Position numbers and translations under genes: made by a program. DNA of 64,000 nt from positions 62,001 to 126,000 of the forward strand of contig NC_011675.1 in the NCBI RefSeq assembly GCF_000150955.2, read 5' to 3'. Shown in pieces: positions 8,959 through 21,110 of this stretch. Each line of letters opens with the position of its first letter. The first letter of the stretch is position 1. Below the pieces are notes generated by a model. That model was given only the letters and a program-made list of their open reading frames with translations. It was not told where the DNA came from and did not search any database. The stretch is from Phaeodactylum tricornutum CCAP 1055/1 (taxonomy: Eukaryota; Bacillariophyta; Bacillariophyceae; Surirellales; Neidiaceae).

Positions 8959-10895
8959 ATGCCACTCTTTCGTTCATCGTCTCTTATCATGGCTGCCATT
9001 CTGAGTAGTTGCTGTTGGATGCGGTCCTGTCGTGCGTTTGTTGGTCCTGCTTCTAGCATTAGTACCAGTGCGGCGATCCAAAGACTGACTACGCCTTTGT
9101 CTCGTCACGGCCCGCTCTTTTCGACGGCGTCCAAGAAGGAGGCCGAGGCTCCCAGCGATGTAGTCGTTGCCGAAGCCTTGACGTATTCCATGGAAGACGT
9201 CGTCGGCTTGTGCAAACGGCGGGGAATCATTTTCCCATCGTCCGAAATATATAACGGTTACGCCGGATTCTATGATTACGGCCCGCTCGGCAGCGAACTC
9301 AAAAAGAACGTCAAGGATGCCTGGTGGAAGAATTTCGTCATGATGCGCGAGGACGTCGTTGGTGTCGACTCCTCCATTATTCACAATCCGGAGACCTGGA
9401 AATCGAGTGGTACGAGAACACTACAGAAAACGGAAAGGAATGTCTGCCTATTGTTGCGCGCCACTCATGAATTTGTCTTGTCATGTTTCACGACTCGCGG
9501 TAGGCCACGTCGACGGCTTTTCCGACCCCATGGTGGATTGTAAGGAAACCAAACTCCGGTACCGGGCCGACCAGCTATTCTACGCCCCCGTCATGGTGAG
9601 TGGCGAAGCAGAAGTTCTCGGATACTTGTGTGTCCAGGAAGCTAATGAAGCGGACATGGCCAAGGAGGCGAAAAAACAAGCCAAGGCGCTGCTCAAATCG
9701 TTGGACCGCAAAGGCGAAACCGTCCAAGAGCCGTTCGACTTTCGTGAAGTAGTGGAAGCGACCGAAGCCGAAATGGCCCAAATACCGTCTCCTGGCTCCG
9801 GTAAACCAACACTCACCATGCCACGAGCCTTCAACCTCATGTTCCAAACGCAAGTGGGGGCCTTGTCCGACGCGGCATCCGTGGCTTACTTGCGACCGGA
9901 AACGGCTCAAGGCATCTTTCTGAATTTCAAAAACGTACTGACCACCTCGCGACAGAAAATACCTTTTGGAATTGCCCAGATTGGTAAGGCCTTTCGCAAC
10001 GAAATCACCCCCCGAAATTTCATTTTTCGGTCACGCGAATTTGAACAAATGGAAGTCGAATACTTTATCCCACCCGGCGATGAAGTTTGGCCGGCGTTTC
10101 ATCAGCAATGGATAGATGATTCAAGGGCGTTCCTGCTTTCCATTGGATTGCAGGAAGAATTGCTCGGATGGGATGTGCACGAGGGGGACAAGTTAGCGCA
10201 TTATGCACAAGCCTGTACCGATATCACTTTTAGATTTCCGTTCGGTGAACAAGAACTTATGGGAATTGCCGCGCGTGGCAATTACGATTTATCGCAACAC
10301 TCGGAGGGATCCGGCAAGAGTAAGTTACAAAGCGTGGTCGTATTTATTGGCAGCCTGCTCCGGCGTAGGAACGCTCGAGGCGTTTCGGGCTTTCTTAAAC
10401 TCATATGCCATTTGCTTCAATTCTGTAGGTCTGGAATACTACGACGAACAGACCAAAGAAAAATATATTCCGCATTGCATTGAACCGTCGCTCGGTGTCG
10501 ATCGTCTAATGCTGGCCTTGATTTGCTCGGCGTACGCAGAAGACGAAGTAGGCGGAGAGAAACGTAGTTTGCTCAAGTTTGACCCAAAGATTGCACCCAT
10601 CAAGGTTGCCGTCTTGCCTTTGTTGAAAAACAAGGAAGAGCTAGTGTCGGTTGCCCGGGACTTATTCGATAAACTTCGTCGTAGGTGGAACTGTCAATAT
10701 GATGCTGCGGGTGCTATTGGACGGCGGTACCGGCGAGCGGATGAAGTCGGTACACCTTACTGCGTTACGATTGACTTTGATACAATTGAAACGGATAACG
10801 CCGTCACAATTCGCGATAGGGATACGACGGATCAAGTCCGAATTCCGCTTAAAGATGTGATTTCGTACTTGAGCGAACGTATCGACGGATACTAA
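8959..10895 (+). CDS. Glycyl-tRNA synthetase, probably organelle-targeted
   Basis: Exons 8959-9409, 9504-10319 and 10429-10895 give 577 residues; the introns are 94 and 109 bp. It is a class II synthetase of the alpha2 type, charging tRNA-Gly. Visible motifs are the early FYDYGPLG segment, [12 protein letters not shown], motif 2 [20 protein letters not shown], and motif 3 with [12 protein letters not shown]. The C-terminal anticodon-binding domain includes [16 protein letters not shown]. The N-terminus from ATG 8959 holds a hydrophobic segment followed by CRAFVGP, similar to the ASAFAP cleavage motif of diatom plastid presequences; a second Met at residue 11 gives an alternative start. Plastid, mitochondrial or dual targeting is therefore likely. 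Joined exons keep frame throughout. Confidence 0.92.
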
Positions 10896-11081
10896 AGATA
10901 AAAAACGCTTGTCTTATTGCTTCATATTATTGCCTGCTAGGTTACTTGACCAGAGACGTTATGGGACATCAGGCCTGCCTCCCTAAGCGAAAACCTTCAC
11001 GGCTCTACGGTGCTGATATTCGAGCTGCAACTAGGGCAAGCAAAACATTCACTATTTCTATACTGTTAGCAATTCCCTCTC

Positions 11082-14000
11082 TCAAATTCGTTCCGCGCTA
11101 CGACACCAGGTATCTGTCATTTCATCGAATCTGTCAATAGCTTCTAGCTCATCGAACCGCTGCATGGCTTCGGCTGCCGAAGCCAAATTTGCTAAAAGTT
11201 GCGACAGACGGTTTTGATTTTCCAAGTTGTCTCCGTCAGGATGCTCTTCCAATTGGGCCTTGGTCTCTTCAATCCGTGCTAAGAGAGTGTCGATCGCTTC
11301 GGACGTGACCGACGCGTTGGTCCCAGTTACCAACAGCTCCGGTGTCTCAAGCGGTCCGCCATACACAACAAAATCGGACTGTGGGGGCTTCGCTTTGCTG
11401 TGGAGTATTCCAGATTGGTAAGGAAACGCGGGGCGGAGACCGGAGAGCAGTGTCCTTTTCCGGTCTCTCCTAGATGTTTCGGGAGTAATTCTGGGACGGA
11501 AACTACCAAGAGTCGGGGCTACAGAAGCAGGTGCAGATTCTCTGTAGCTTGTGGGTGACAAGTATGGAGCTGATGCTGCCGTCATTCCCGGTGATGGTAA
11601 GTGTAGCGCGTGAAGAGGAATGCCCTTACTCGATTGGTCGTCCATTGGAGTGCGGACACTCATATCCGTATAGCAAGGCTGACGAGCTTTTGCAACTGTA
11701 ATGAGATCTCCAATAGGCTGCTCGATACCCCTATTGAAGTCGATTGGTATCTGCTGTACACCGTTGTTGTCTTCGCTCCCTCGAATACACTCGTTTGTCT
11801 CGAATCGGCCTTCATCTGTAATAGGATGGTCATCCGTGCCTTCGGCAGCAATTTCGCGATTTTCATCGTTACTTTCTGCCAATTTTCTGGTCCATTCCAC
11901 TTTGCTCTGGCTGTCCCCTTCAGACGTTGGCGTATCATGAGTGGTTTTTGAATGTTCGGTGGGAAGCTCATCTGCTCGTCTACCTTCAACTTCTTTCGCG
12001 TTTCGCCTTCCCAGTGAACATCCTTGAATGGCCGGAGGGTCTCCACGAAGAGTTTCGGACCGGTGACGGTTCTTCGGACTCAATATATGACTTATGGAAT
12101 TTGCAGCTGACCGCTTGGTGTCTGATTGTGTCCTGCCTGCTTTGTTTCTTATACTGCTTGGCGAAGCGATAGTAGAGGATGCTAGATCGCCGCCCAAACT
12201 CAAGTCCATAGAAGACGCGGGTTCAACAACCTTGGTTTCAGCAGATGTGCTTGTGACCAAAACTTCAGGATCCTTACGGTGTCGACGCTGGTGGCTACCC
12301 TGAATTCGTTTCGACATCTCGAACGAATCCGAAAAGGAACGAACAGTCGGTGACTTAATGGTAGATGGTGGCTCCTTACACGCGTTCAGACTTGGCTTCT
12401 TCTGATTGAAGCTACTCCTCGGGGAGGGGTCCAATTTGCGATGAGTTTGGAGTTTGCCCTTTCCAGGAGCTGATTTCGATTCAACATTCCCAATTCGAGA
12501 CCTACTCGGACAAAGAGATGTCTCTAAACTTGTTCGATCTTCCTCGACAACAGCAGGGAGCCTCGTTTTTGCTGCATTACCGGTTTTCTTTACGTAATTT
12601 GGTCCGGAATTTGCAGTGATAGAAAGTGAGTTGACTTCATCACCTGTACTCTGCTGATTTTTACAAGGTACTTGGCTTTCTACAGAATGAGCCCCTTTCG
12701 CATTTTTTTTTGCTGATTCTACGGCTGCCCGAGGTATTTCTGCCGCTTCGCGTGAAGTGTGCGTACTCAGCACGCATGAGATCTTCCGATTTTCTTTTGT
12801 TGAAAGAGTATTCAACCCAACGGTAGAGCAGTCGCGTGATGACATGACTTCAATTTTGTCACTCGCATTTAATTGAGCATACGGCACCGTCTTATCAACA
12901 GTGGTTGCCACCGATGTGGCTTTGGTGCTATCATCATAGTTGCCAAATTGACCCACATCCCCGCACAAGATACAAATCTCTCTTTCTCCATCTCCATCAG
13001 TCATCAAGGGCATGACACAATTTGGACATGACAAGTCTAATAAGATCCATCCCTGAAGCATTTTCTTTCCAATTTCCTTACTGACCGCATTGCGCTTCCT
13101 TTCGAAATCCTTATGGATCTCTTCCACACATTTTCTCGGAGTTGGCGACAAGATAGCAGTAGTATGTTCTTCGACACTGAAAGTCCCAGCAAAGTCTGTA
13201 GGAAAGCTGAGAACGGAAGGCGTTGTCTCTTGAAGGAGAATAATTTGAGAGCATCCATCTTCGCTTTCATCGTCGCCATTGATCATTTGAGCGTAGGCGC
13301 CGTCACGCCCACTACCACAGCCTCCACAGACAACACATTCTTTCTCCTCCGAATTAGTGATAAGAGGCGAGCTCTGGCATTCCTGTCCCCTGCAAAGCTC
13401 TGGAAGGGTTGTCCAGCCTGACAATAGTCTTCGTGTTCGGACGGCCTTGCTTTCGCACCGGAGTGTTTCCCAGCGCTCCCGACAAACTTCAGACGCCGAA
13501 GGCTTTATGTTTCGCTCGTGGTAGTCTTCTGTATCTGCGCGTGAAATTTTCTCCGCCTCAGCGACAACTGACACCTCCCCAGCAGCTATTGTCTTCGCAA
13601 ATATTTTGCGCTGGACAGCAACTACCTTCTCGATCGCAGCCTTTGCGCGTCCCATGGCCTCCTCAGCTTCTCTCTGTTTCTTGTTGGCATCTTTTTCTAG
13701 TTCCGAAAGCAAATTTGACTCTTCTAGAGCCTGCTTTTCATCTGCAAGGCGTTGCCTTTCAAATTCCGCGGCATCGCGTGCTTTCTCTGCTTTCTCAATT
13801 TCTGCTTGTAGTTTGAGTTCTTCGTTGTCTTTATTGCTGATAGACGCTGATCTGCTGGTACGGGTTCTATTCTGCTCAAGCTGTTGAGCTTCAAGCTGTT
13901 GCAGGCGCTCCGTTTCTTTGAGTACAAGTGTCTGCTCTCGTGCGATTTCCTCTGTAAGTTCCACTGCGCGATTCTTTTTTTCCGTGTGCGCTTTGGTGGC

Positions 14001-16140
14001 CTCGTCGAGCACACGGAGTGACTCCCGTTTTGCCTCTTCCGCTTTGCCTACTTCACGCAATAAGTGAGCAGCTTCCTTCTCTACTTTCATTTTTTGGAGA
14101 GGCAATGGTGGAATGACGGAGAAATGGTCTGAGTCGAGAAACTTTAGGGGACCCAACGTTGCTTCCACGCAATCTGCTGGCTGCAAATCTCTTGTAACGA
14201 CTGAGCGCTGCATTGACACATCAGGTACTTCGACCGTTTTCACATTGAGCTCCATCAGCTTAGGCGTGTGGATGTCAGACATGGTATTTGCTTGGACTAA
14301 GGTAGACACAGCCGTCGGATTCGTCGAGATTGACTGAGCGCCCGTGGTCTTCGCTTGTTGCAATGTTGACTCTTCGTCCTTTTCAATGTTGTCGGCAGCT
14401 TTTGAGTTTTGGCCTTGACGCTCTTCCTGGGGAGCATCGACTGAATCCATTGCAGCTTTGGAGGCCTCATCTTTTTCTTGTTTTGGACAGAGGGCAGGGG
14501 TTTCAACGGAGCTCGGGCTTTGAGAAGAAGGCGACACTTTAGATGACTTGTTGTTTGCTGTCGTTACCTCCACGGACGTCGTGGAAGCTGCTACAACCAG
14601 CGCCATAGACACTGCTCGAGACTTGACTTGGTCAAGTTTAGAGTGCTTTTTGGCCCGCAGCTTGCGTTGGATGTCGATTGATTTTTCCAATTCCAATTTC
14701 TTTTGGGCCAGTCGCTGCTTTTCTTCCTCTTGGACGACTCGTCGACGTGCGAGCTCTACCTGTGTTTCATCCTCCAGCCTCTTCGTGGCCATATTTTCGT
14801 CGAGCACTGGGCAGACGGTACAGAAGCCTGAGCTATCAGACTGCCCCTCGTTCATGATCGGCATGCTACAGCGTTGGCACTGTTCTTCGCGCAATTCCAG
14901 ACCCTCCATCATTTTGTCCGCCAGAATTTTGGTCGCGATTTGGCGTCTACGCAACAAGCAAGTTTGAAAAGACAAGACGCGGTGAGAAGTCTCGCCGACG
15001 CTGACAAGGAGGTTGATACACATACGATTTCGGTACGTACCGTTCCGCGTAGTCGGGCCAGTAGGGTCGATCTTCTTCCGAAACGAGGTGACGTGAGTCA
15101 AGGAGGTTACGTTGCGCAATTCGGGCTGAAGGTGACAAGGATTCTCTGCTTGGCTTCCCAGACTTGTCCGAGGTATTGGACGATTTTGCGTCCTCGGTTG
15201 TGACGCCAGCGGACATTTCTTTTTCTTTCTGGAGACCGACGATAAACTCTGTCTCTTCCCCATTCTCGTCACCGTGATGCTCATCTTCACTATTGTAAAC
15301 TGAACCAGCCATATACGAGCCATCGACGGTCAACTCCTCCATGGCATCCAGCATGGAATGAACTTTGGTGATGACTTCAATTTCAAGAATCTCTTTGTCC
15401 TGATCATCTGTTGTACAGACGATTTCATCATCCCGGTCGATTTCTCCTTGGACACTTGCCATGGTTGGCTGCCGGACCAGTTCAATAGAGTCTTCGTTCA
15501 GGTCGTCTAACACGACTTGAGAGACTTTGGCAGTGGCCTGGGTGGAACTGTCCACGCTTCGACCAGTGGGGGGCGACGGCTTTGTGTGAGGTTCGGGAGC
15601 AACGTGAGGTCTTTCAATCGATTGCGGCTTCGTTTCCTTCACATCTTCCACGGTGGCGATTGTACTGTCATTTTCCGTCAGTATTTCGAGAAAGTCTTCC
15701 TCGAAATCGTCACCTTGGTCACGTTGACCACCCTGGCTGGCAACGGGCGGGGTAACGGAGTGGGAAGGAACAGCCACCAAAATACTACCCTTGACGGGAC
15801 GGGGTTTGTGCCCCACGCCTGATTCATTTTCGTCGACCGAATCGCCAGAGAGCAGAGCAATTTCCGATTCTTGCGTGACGACATGCGCCCGACAACATAC
15901 ACAAAATGGGACACCCTGGATGGGTTCAATGGCAGAAACTGCCGATGCATTGTCGTCGGACGGCAACGGGTCCTCTTGTCGGACGAGTGGCGTCGCACAC
16001 ACGGGGCAAGGTTGCTCCAACAACAAAAAACCTTGGAGTAACCGTTGCGAGAGTAAGGTTTCGACGTCGGCTTCGGACGGTGCACTGGACATCTCCGTAC
16101 GAGACGGTGCAGCGGTGGGAGCATCCGTCGCCATCCTCAT
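11082..16140 (-). CDS. Large protein with four p27/ZNRD2-type zinc ribbons and a long coiled coil
   Basis: Two exons, 16140-15041 and 14946-11082, with a 94-bp intron, give 1654 residues. Four copies of a module occur: a short helix (LLQGFLLL, KMMEGLELR, RLLSGWTTL, KMLQGWILL), then a CxxC pair, a Pro-Leu/Ile step and a second CxxC pair. They lie near residues 25-85, 370-412, 865-915 and 990-1030. This matches the Sjogren/scleroderma autoantigen p27 (UPF0148) zinc ribbon, normally a single domain in a small protein. Repeat 3 has C-x4-C in its first pair. A highly charged Glu/Lys/Arg coiled coil lies between repeats 2 and 3. The rest is low-complexity and acidic or basic. A scaffold role is inferred; no catalytic domain is seen. 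ATG 16140 is the first in frame. Confidence 0.8.
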
Positions 16141-16711
16141 CGTGACGTTGATGCTGTGAAGTTGCTTAGATCTACGGCGTTCGCAGCTGTTTTGTCTAAT
16201 CAATATGGCTCTAGGATCAGGCACACGCCAGAGAATGTGTGTGTGTGCTGCTGCTGGATTGGGATCACCGGTAGATACACCGGACTACGCTCGGAACGAA
16301 GGAAACCCCTAAACGTCGCCAGTTGTTAATACCGAACGGAGCGATAAAATGGTACGTCGCGTCGCCAAAAGGAACGTCGGTCGGTGCGCCAGCGAATATA
16401 AACGAAATCGGGCTTCGTAGGTTGCAAATGTTCCAGTAAGCGATTCCATTGGGCGCATCAAATAAGCTGTAGCACCCGGAAATAACACAAGACACCCGGA
16501 TCTAAAATGGACTACCGCGACCCAAACAGCGCCCTGTCCAATTACCTGTTTACTAATTTCGGGAACAGGCGGCAAGACAATGATAGCGCTGCGCCCGCGG
16601 CCATGAGGGACGAGTCCATCGCCTCTGCAAAGTACTGTACGGTTCCTCTCTCTCGTTTGCGGGTGTTTGTAATCGATAGAATTTTTCGCATCGAATCTGA
16701 ACAAAATCAAC
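16141..16711. promoter_or_regulatory. Divergent promoter region of zinc-ribbon protein and uS11
   Basis: 571 bp between opposed starts. It includes a short TG/CTG run near 16235-16257. A 3n open frame at 16507-16764 overlaps the tiny uS11 first exon in another frame and is rejected. Confidence 0.5.
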
Positions 16712-17374
16712 ATGTCGGGGTACGTTGGAAGAGCGTCGTCGTGCGTTTACTGAGGACAGAATGAAGCGTAGGAGTAGGAAGGAATGAATAATTTCGAGAA
16801 TGGAATGTTTGGTGCTCTTCCTCGTGGCATCCTTTTTTAGATGCGGTTTCGAGGAAGCTCTTCCTTCTTTATTATCATCGCTGATGCTTTCCGTGACGTT
16901 TCTAACAAGCACATTTGTCATTTCTTTTTTATTGATATTTGCAGTGAAGAGCCAACACAAACGATGGGCGGCGTCAAGCTGCAAGAAGGCGAGGAAGTAT
17001 TCGGCGTGGCGCACTTGTTCGCTTCGTTCAACGACACCTTTGTGCACGTGACGGATTTGTCCGGACGTGAAACACTGGTGCGTGTGACGGGAGGCATGAA
17101 AGTCAAGGCGGATCGGGACGAATCCAGCCCGTACGCTGCCATGTTGGCCGCACAGGACGTTGCCGTCCGGTGCAAGGAACTGGGCATCACCGCGTTGCAC
17201 ATCAAAGTCCGGGGTACCGGAGGGAACAAATCGAAGAGCCCCGGACCCGGTGCACAGTCGGCACTCCGTGCCTTGGCGCGAAACGGAATGAAGATTGGAC
17301 GTATTGAGGATGTGACGCCCATTCCCAGTGACTCGACTCGTCGTAAGAGTGGACGTCGTGGTCGCCGTTTGTAA
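16712..17374 (+). CDS. RPS14: Cytosolic small-subunit ribosomal protein uS11 (S14)
   Basis: The coding sequence begins with an 8-nt exon (16712-16719, Met-Ser-Gly). A 225-bp intron (GTACGT...TTTGCAG) follows, then exon 16945-17374, giving 145 residues. Nearly the whole protein matches eukaryotic S14: [40 protein letters not shown], and the C-terminal [18 protein letters not shown] followed by GRRGRRL. uS11 sits on the platform of the 40S subunit and contacts 18S rRNA. The start was chosen because it gives [12 protein letters not shown], about the family length; the inner Met at 16964 would give a shorter protein. Confidence 0.95.
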
Positions 17375-17672
17375 AGACCTACTACTATTACAATTAAAAA
17401 AAAACACTTATTTGCCCCATCATACAATTTCGTGTCTCGTAAGTGGCGACAGGCGAATGGACTGATCCGTTGTGCCGCCGTTCGTTCCTTCCTGTCTAGA
17501 GGGAGGATTGGTATTTGATAGGGAATAAAGCTTGACTGTGAGAAAGGATATCTAAGACTAGAAGGGCAAGGGACTATGGTAGGCTCCAGCCTTGAGAGAC
17601 AAATTCAAAATGGCGATACGCCCGTCGTGCTTGTATTGGTGCTACGATGACCGTTCTCCTACCAAATTGCTG
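17375..17672. other. Convergent 3' region
   Basis: 298 bp between the stop codons of uS11 and the ACT-domain gene. It contains one exact TTGACTGTGAG word at 17532-17542. Confidence 0.5.
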
Positions 17673-18625
17673 TTAACCCGCATAGAACGAAGCTTCGTAC
17701 TTGTCATCGGCCACATCCTCCATAGAGACATCGCAGTTGAGGGAATCGCCCAACTCAATCAGCTCGCTCTTAATTTTGGCAATATCGAACCCGTTCGCCA
17801 AAGGAGCGGCCGCGGACGCGACGCCCGTCATTTTGAACAATACCGTGCCACCGTGCGGAGCAATCTCCTTGTCGGTGCCCAACTTTTCAATACTCAAGCC
17901 ATGCTTTACCAAAGCGGACGTGATCTTGTGTACGATACCAGGGTTGTCGGCTCCCGCCAATCGAAAGTATCCAGAATCTGCAAACAATCCAAAACAGACG
18001 GGCGGCAGTGAGATTTAGTGGGACCACGACCCACTGGACGACAGCGGCACGTCCCGTTACTTACAGCCGGTGGCCGGAGTCGTGGGTTTGCTCCCGGCTT
18101 GTGCTTCAAAAATGGCCGCGTTCATGTCCGGCAGGTTGCGTAGTTTGGTTTGGAGGCCTTCCAGGTGTTCCGACGGTACACTGACGAGCATCATGAGGGA
18201 AAAGTGTGACCCGAGGCGGGCTGCCTGCGATTCCCCCACGTTGCCACCGTGCTCAATCACCATTCCGGTTATATCCGAAACAATGCCGAGTCGGTCGGAA
18301 CCCACGGCATTGATGATGAGATCGGAAGTCCCGCCGTTCCCTAACGTTGTGAAAGAATACGCGCTCGGCTGGAATGGTAGCGAGCAACGAAAAAGGCGAA
18401 GCGCAAAAAATGAGAAACGTCAGATATGGCGCAAGATTCCGTTTCTGTTGATCTGATTTATAGTGGAAACGGAATTTCAAGTAGACGAATCTTTCCAATT
18501 GTACGGAACGAAGAATCCGACACGTCCAACGAGACTGTACTTTTCCCCCATCGTCCCCCAAATGTACGTACCTGCCCAAACGCTCGCGCCACGGGACGGG
18601 TCAAGATACGGGAAGCCGCCAACAT
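17673..18625 (-). CDS. Two-ACT-domain protein, GcvR-like, probably mitochondrial
   Basis: Three exons, 18625-18572, 18368-18065 and 17977-17673, with introns of 203 and 87 bp, give 220 residues. The first exon encodes a basic amphipathic leader (MLAASRILTRPVARAFGQ), typical of mitochondrial import. ACT domain 1 reads DRLGIVSDITGMVIEHGGNV. ACT domain 2 reads ADNPGIVHKITSALVKHGLS. Two consecutive ACT domains without an enzyme domain is the GcvR layout; in bacteria GcvR represses glycine-cleavage genes through GcvA in response to glycine. No GcvA-type partner is known in eukaryotes, so the role here is open; amino-acid sensing in mitochondria is inferred. Exon 2 was placed using the acceptor ATTCCAG, which keeps phase 0. 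Confidence 0.82.
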
Positions 18626-19314
18626 GATGATGATGCCTTTGGCTTGTCTCGTCTATGAGTGAGTCGAAAGGGAACCGAAAAAGGTGTCAACACTCCACAA
18701 AACGTGTGTGCCTGTTGACAGTGAGAACGAAGATGTTTTTGGTTGCAGGTTGGGGGGGATCTGTTTTTCCCACAGAACACTCTTGCACCGGTACTCAGGT
18801 TCCTGCGTGACACCCCTCATGTCGTATACGACATACATATGACATTAGTCTCTGGCACGAATAAAAACTCGGAGAAACTGTTTGGACTTTCAAGTTGGGT
18901 TCCCGAAGGAGGAAATACCGTAGACGATTGCTACCTCTCCAGAGCCAAAATTAAATGTGCCACATGCCGCCACCCACCACTACATCTCAGTGCCGAAGAA
19001 CGCCATCGATTTTACTAATTTCGCGAGATCTGGTGTATAGCTGCCTGGTCTATGGGTGTCTGTCTGTAGTGGCTCCTGCAATTGGGTACTGGGATTACAA
19101 TAAACTACCCAACTACGGAGGTAGCCATTGCCTACGTAGGCTTCGAACAATTGTTGAGTTTTGGAGTGATCGGAATTCCCAATAATGTGTTTGTAAACAT
19201 ATAACATTTTACCCTCTACTATCCCGATTGGGTGCCGGCAAACCCCACAGGCACGGCCACCGTACCAAGGGCGTGTATGAAACCATGTTCCGTTCGAGTC
19301 ACTGCCGTTTTCGC
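18626..19314. other. Intergenic between ACT-protein 5' end and bZIP 3' end
   Basis: 689 bp. It holds a TTGACAGTGAG word at 18715-18725, about 90 bp upstream of the ACT-protein ATG. A reverse-strand open frame at 18980-19318 begins with GTG, overlaps the bZIP stop and has no features; it is rejected. Confidence 0.5.
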
Positions 19315-20229
19315 TCACGGGGCGGCGGGAGGATGCGACGGTGGCACTTGTTGCGGTGCTGGTACCGTGGCGGCATCGGCATGATTGACCGGCGTCGGCT
19401 GTCCCGTAGGGATTGGTTGCTGTTGGTTGACGGCGAAATTCGTTGCGGGGGTAGGTGGACCCGGTACCGCGGACGGCGGGGGTGCCCCCGCGGGTGTGGA
19501 TGGTGGCGCTTGCGCCGTGGGTTGAGCGGGTTGCGGTGCCACCGGTATTACTTGTTGTTGTTGGTGCTGAGCCTGTTGTGCTTGAAAAAAAGCCTGCATG
19601 GGATGTTGTTGCTGCTGTTGTAGTTGCATGCTGTTCATAAAGGCTCCCATGGCGGCAGCGGCGTTGACCGCGTCCTGAGTGTTGTTTTGGTTACTGTTGT
19701 GGTTACTGTTGTTGTTCCCGGCCATGACGGACATCATGGCGGCGGCGGGGTTTAGGTGAAAGAGGGAAGCGGCGGCGGCGTTGAGATTGGACGGCAGGTG
19801 CGCGGCGGCTCCGGCGTTGGGGATACGGGCGAGCATGACTTGCTGATTCTGCAGGAGCGTGGCGTTCTGTTGCTGGAGGACTTCGACTTGGGCGCGCAGT
19901 ACGGCATTCTGTCGCTCGAGTTCGGCCTTTTCGCGATTGATCAGTTCCACGGTGGTTTGGAGTTCGGACAGGAGGAGTTTGGAACGTTGGCGCGACTTGA
20001 AGGCGTGCATGCGGTTGGCTTCGCGACGGGCTTGGAGTTTGGATTCCTCCGTCTCGTCGTCTTCGGACCCGTCGGGTGCCGGACGCTTGTTGTTGTTGTG
20101 AACAGTGTCGTTGCTGGGATGGCTGTTACTGCTGCTGGGATTGCTACTGTCGGGCAGTGACGGAGCGGCACTGGCGGGAGGATGCATGGCCCCGCCCCCG
20201 GAATCGGCGTGATTGATGGTCGTCGACAT
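19315..20229 (-). CDS. bZIP transcription factor
   Basis: A single exon from ATG 20229 gives 304 residues; the open frame extends 52 codons further upstream but without an ATG. The basic region RREANRMHAFKSRQRSK (68-84) has the N-x7-R signature (Asn72, Arg80) that contacts DNA. It runs into a leucine zipper with heptad hydrophobics from about 86 to 128. The N-terminal 60 residues are Ser/Asn/Pro/acid-rich. The C-terminal half is Gln-, Pro- and Ala-rich and could be an activation domain; the matching DNA shows CTG/TTG runs near 19545-19640. No photosensor (PAS or LOV) domain follows the zipper, so it is not an aureochrome. Its target genes cannot be read from sequence. Confidence 0.88.
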   Translation of the reverse strand: MSTTINHADSGGGAMHPPASAAPSLPDSSNPSSSNSHPSNDTVHNNNKRPAPDGSEDDETEESKLQARREANRMHAFKSRQRSKLLLSELQTTVELINREKAELERQNAVLRAQVEVLQQQNATLLQNQQVMLARIPNAGAAAHLPSNLNAAAASLFHLNPAAAMMSVMAGNNNSNHNSNQNNTQDAVNAAAAMGAFMNSMQLQQQQQHPMQAFFQAQQAQHQQQQVIPVAPQPAQPTAQAPPSTPAGAPPPSAVPGPPTPATNFAVNQQQPIPTGQPTPVNHADAATVPAPQQVPPSHPPAAP

Positions 20230-21110
20230 GGCCGTACGCGGGTGACGGTGTCGGGACCGTGGAGGTGCCGGTGGCGGCGAACGAGAGAGAAGGCAACGAT
20301 GGAAGTGCGGTCGTGGGGAACCGACCGAATCCTTTTTCGTGTGGACAGTGAATACCGTGGAGCGTCGACTACAGTCGCACGACACTAGTAATAGTAGGGT
20401 TCGGTGGTTCGTTTCTGTCCGTCACCAATGAGTCTAGCGGAACAATCAATCCTCTCAATAGCGTTGGTAATAACGTGATTGTTGTCAACTGACAACCGTG
20501 TCGAGTCGATACAACGTCCGAGAGGCCACCTTTCAAGGGTCTTCCCGCGGTGGCAGCGTGAATGTGTCGATCGGAAGCCGTCGCGTGGGCGTCGTCAGGG
20601 CAACGGTAGCGCGACCGGCTCCGGTACCGTACGACCGCGCTGGCACGGGAAGGACGTCCCGTGGAGCCACCGGAGCATGGGTTCTCCGGGAGGGTCCTTG
20701 CAAACGCGGATGGGAGGTATATATACCTTCATACTGGTAGATGAGGGAATGATGGGGAACCGTCCGAATCGCTGGTGCTCTGTCCAAATCGTCGTCGACG
20801 TTTCCGCTGGCCACGTGTTTCTTTTCATGTGTGCGAAAGGATTTGTTGGGGAGGTCGAACAAATACGATCGATTCCGTATTCCTATTGTCAGGGAAAGGT
20901 GGGGGAAAGGGACGGGAGCTTTGTACCCTACCCTACCGACAGTGACACCATTCCGAACATTCGGCAACGCCAGTGCAGTTCGGCAATTGACAGTGAACCA
21001 ACAACACCCCTCTCACACACCAATCATGCCACCAACACCACCGCTAGTGTTACTAACACTACTACTACAACTACCCACATTACTCTCTCCCACTCCGTCC
21101 CACCCTCGGC
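20230..21110. promoter_or_regulatory. Divergent promoter region of bZIP and Dus genes
   Basis: 881 bp between opposed starts. It contains a TATATATAC stretch near 20718-20727. Open frames here start at non-ATG codons and show no domain. Confidence 0.45.

Noticed and set aside
18980-19318. 112-codon reverse frame after the bZIP gene
   Set aside because: Starts at GTG overlapping the bZIP stop and has no recognisable features.
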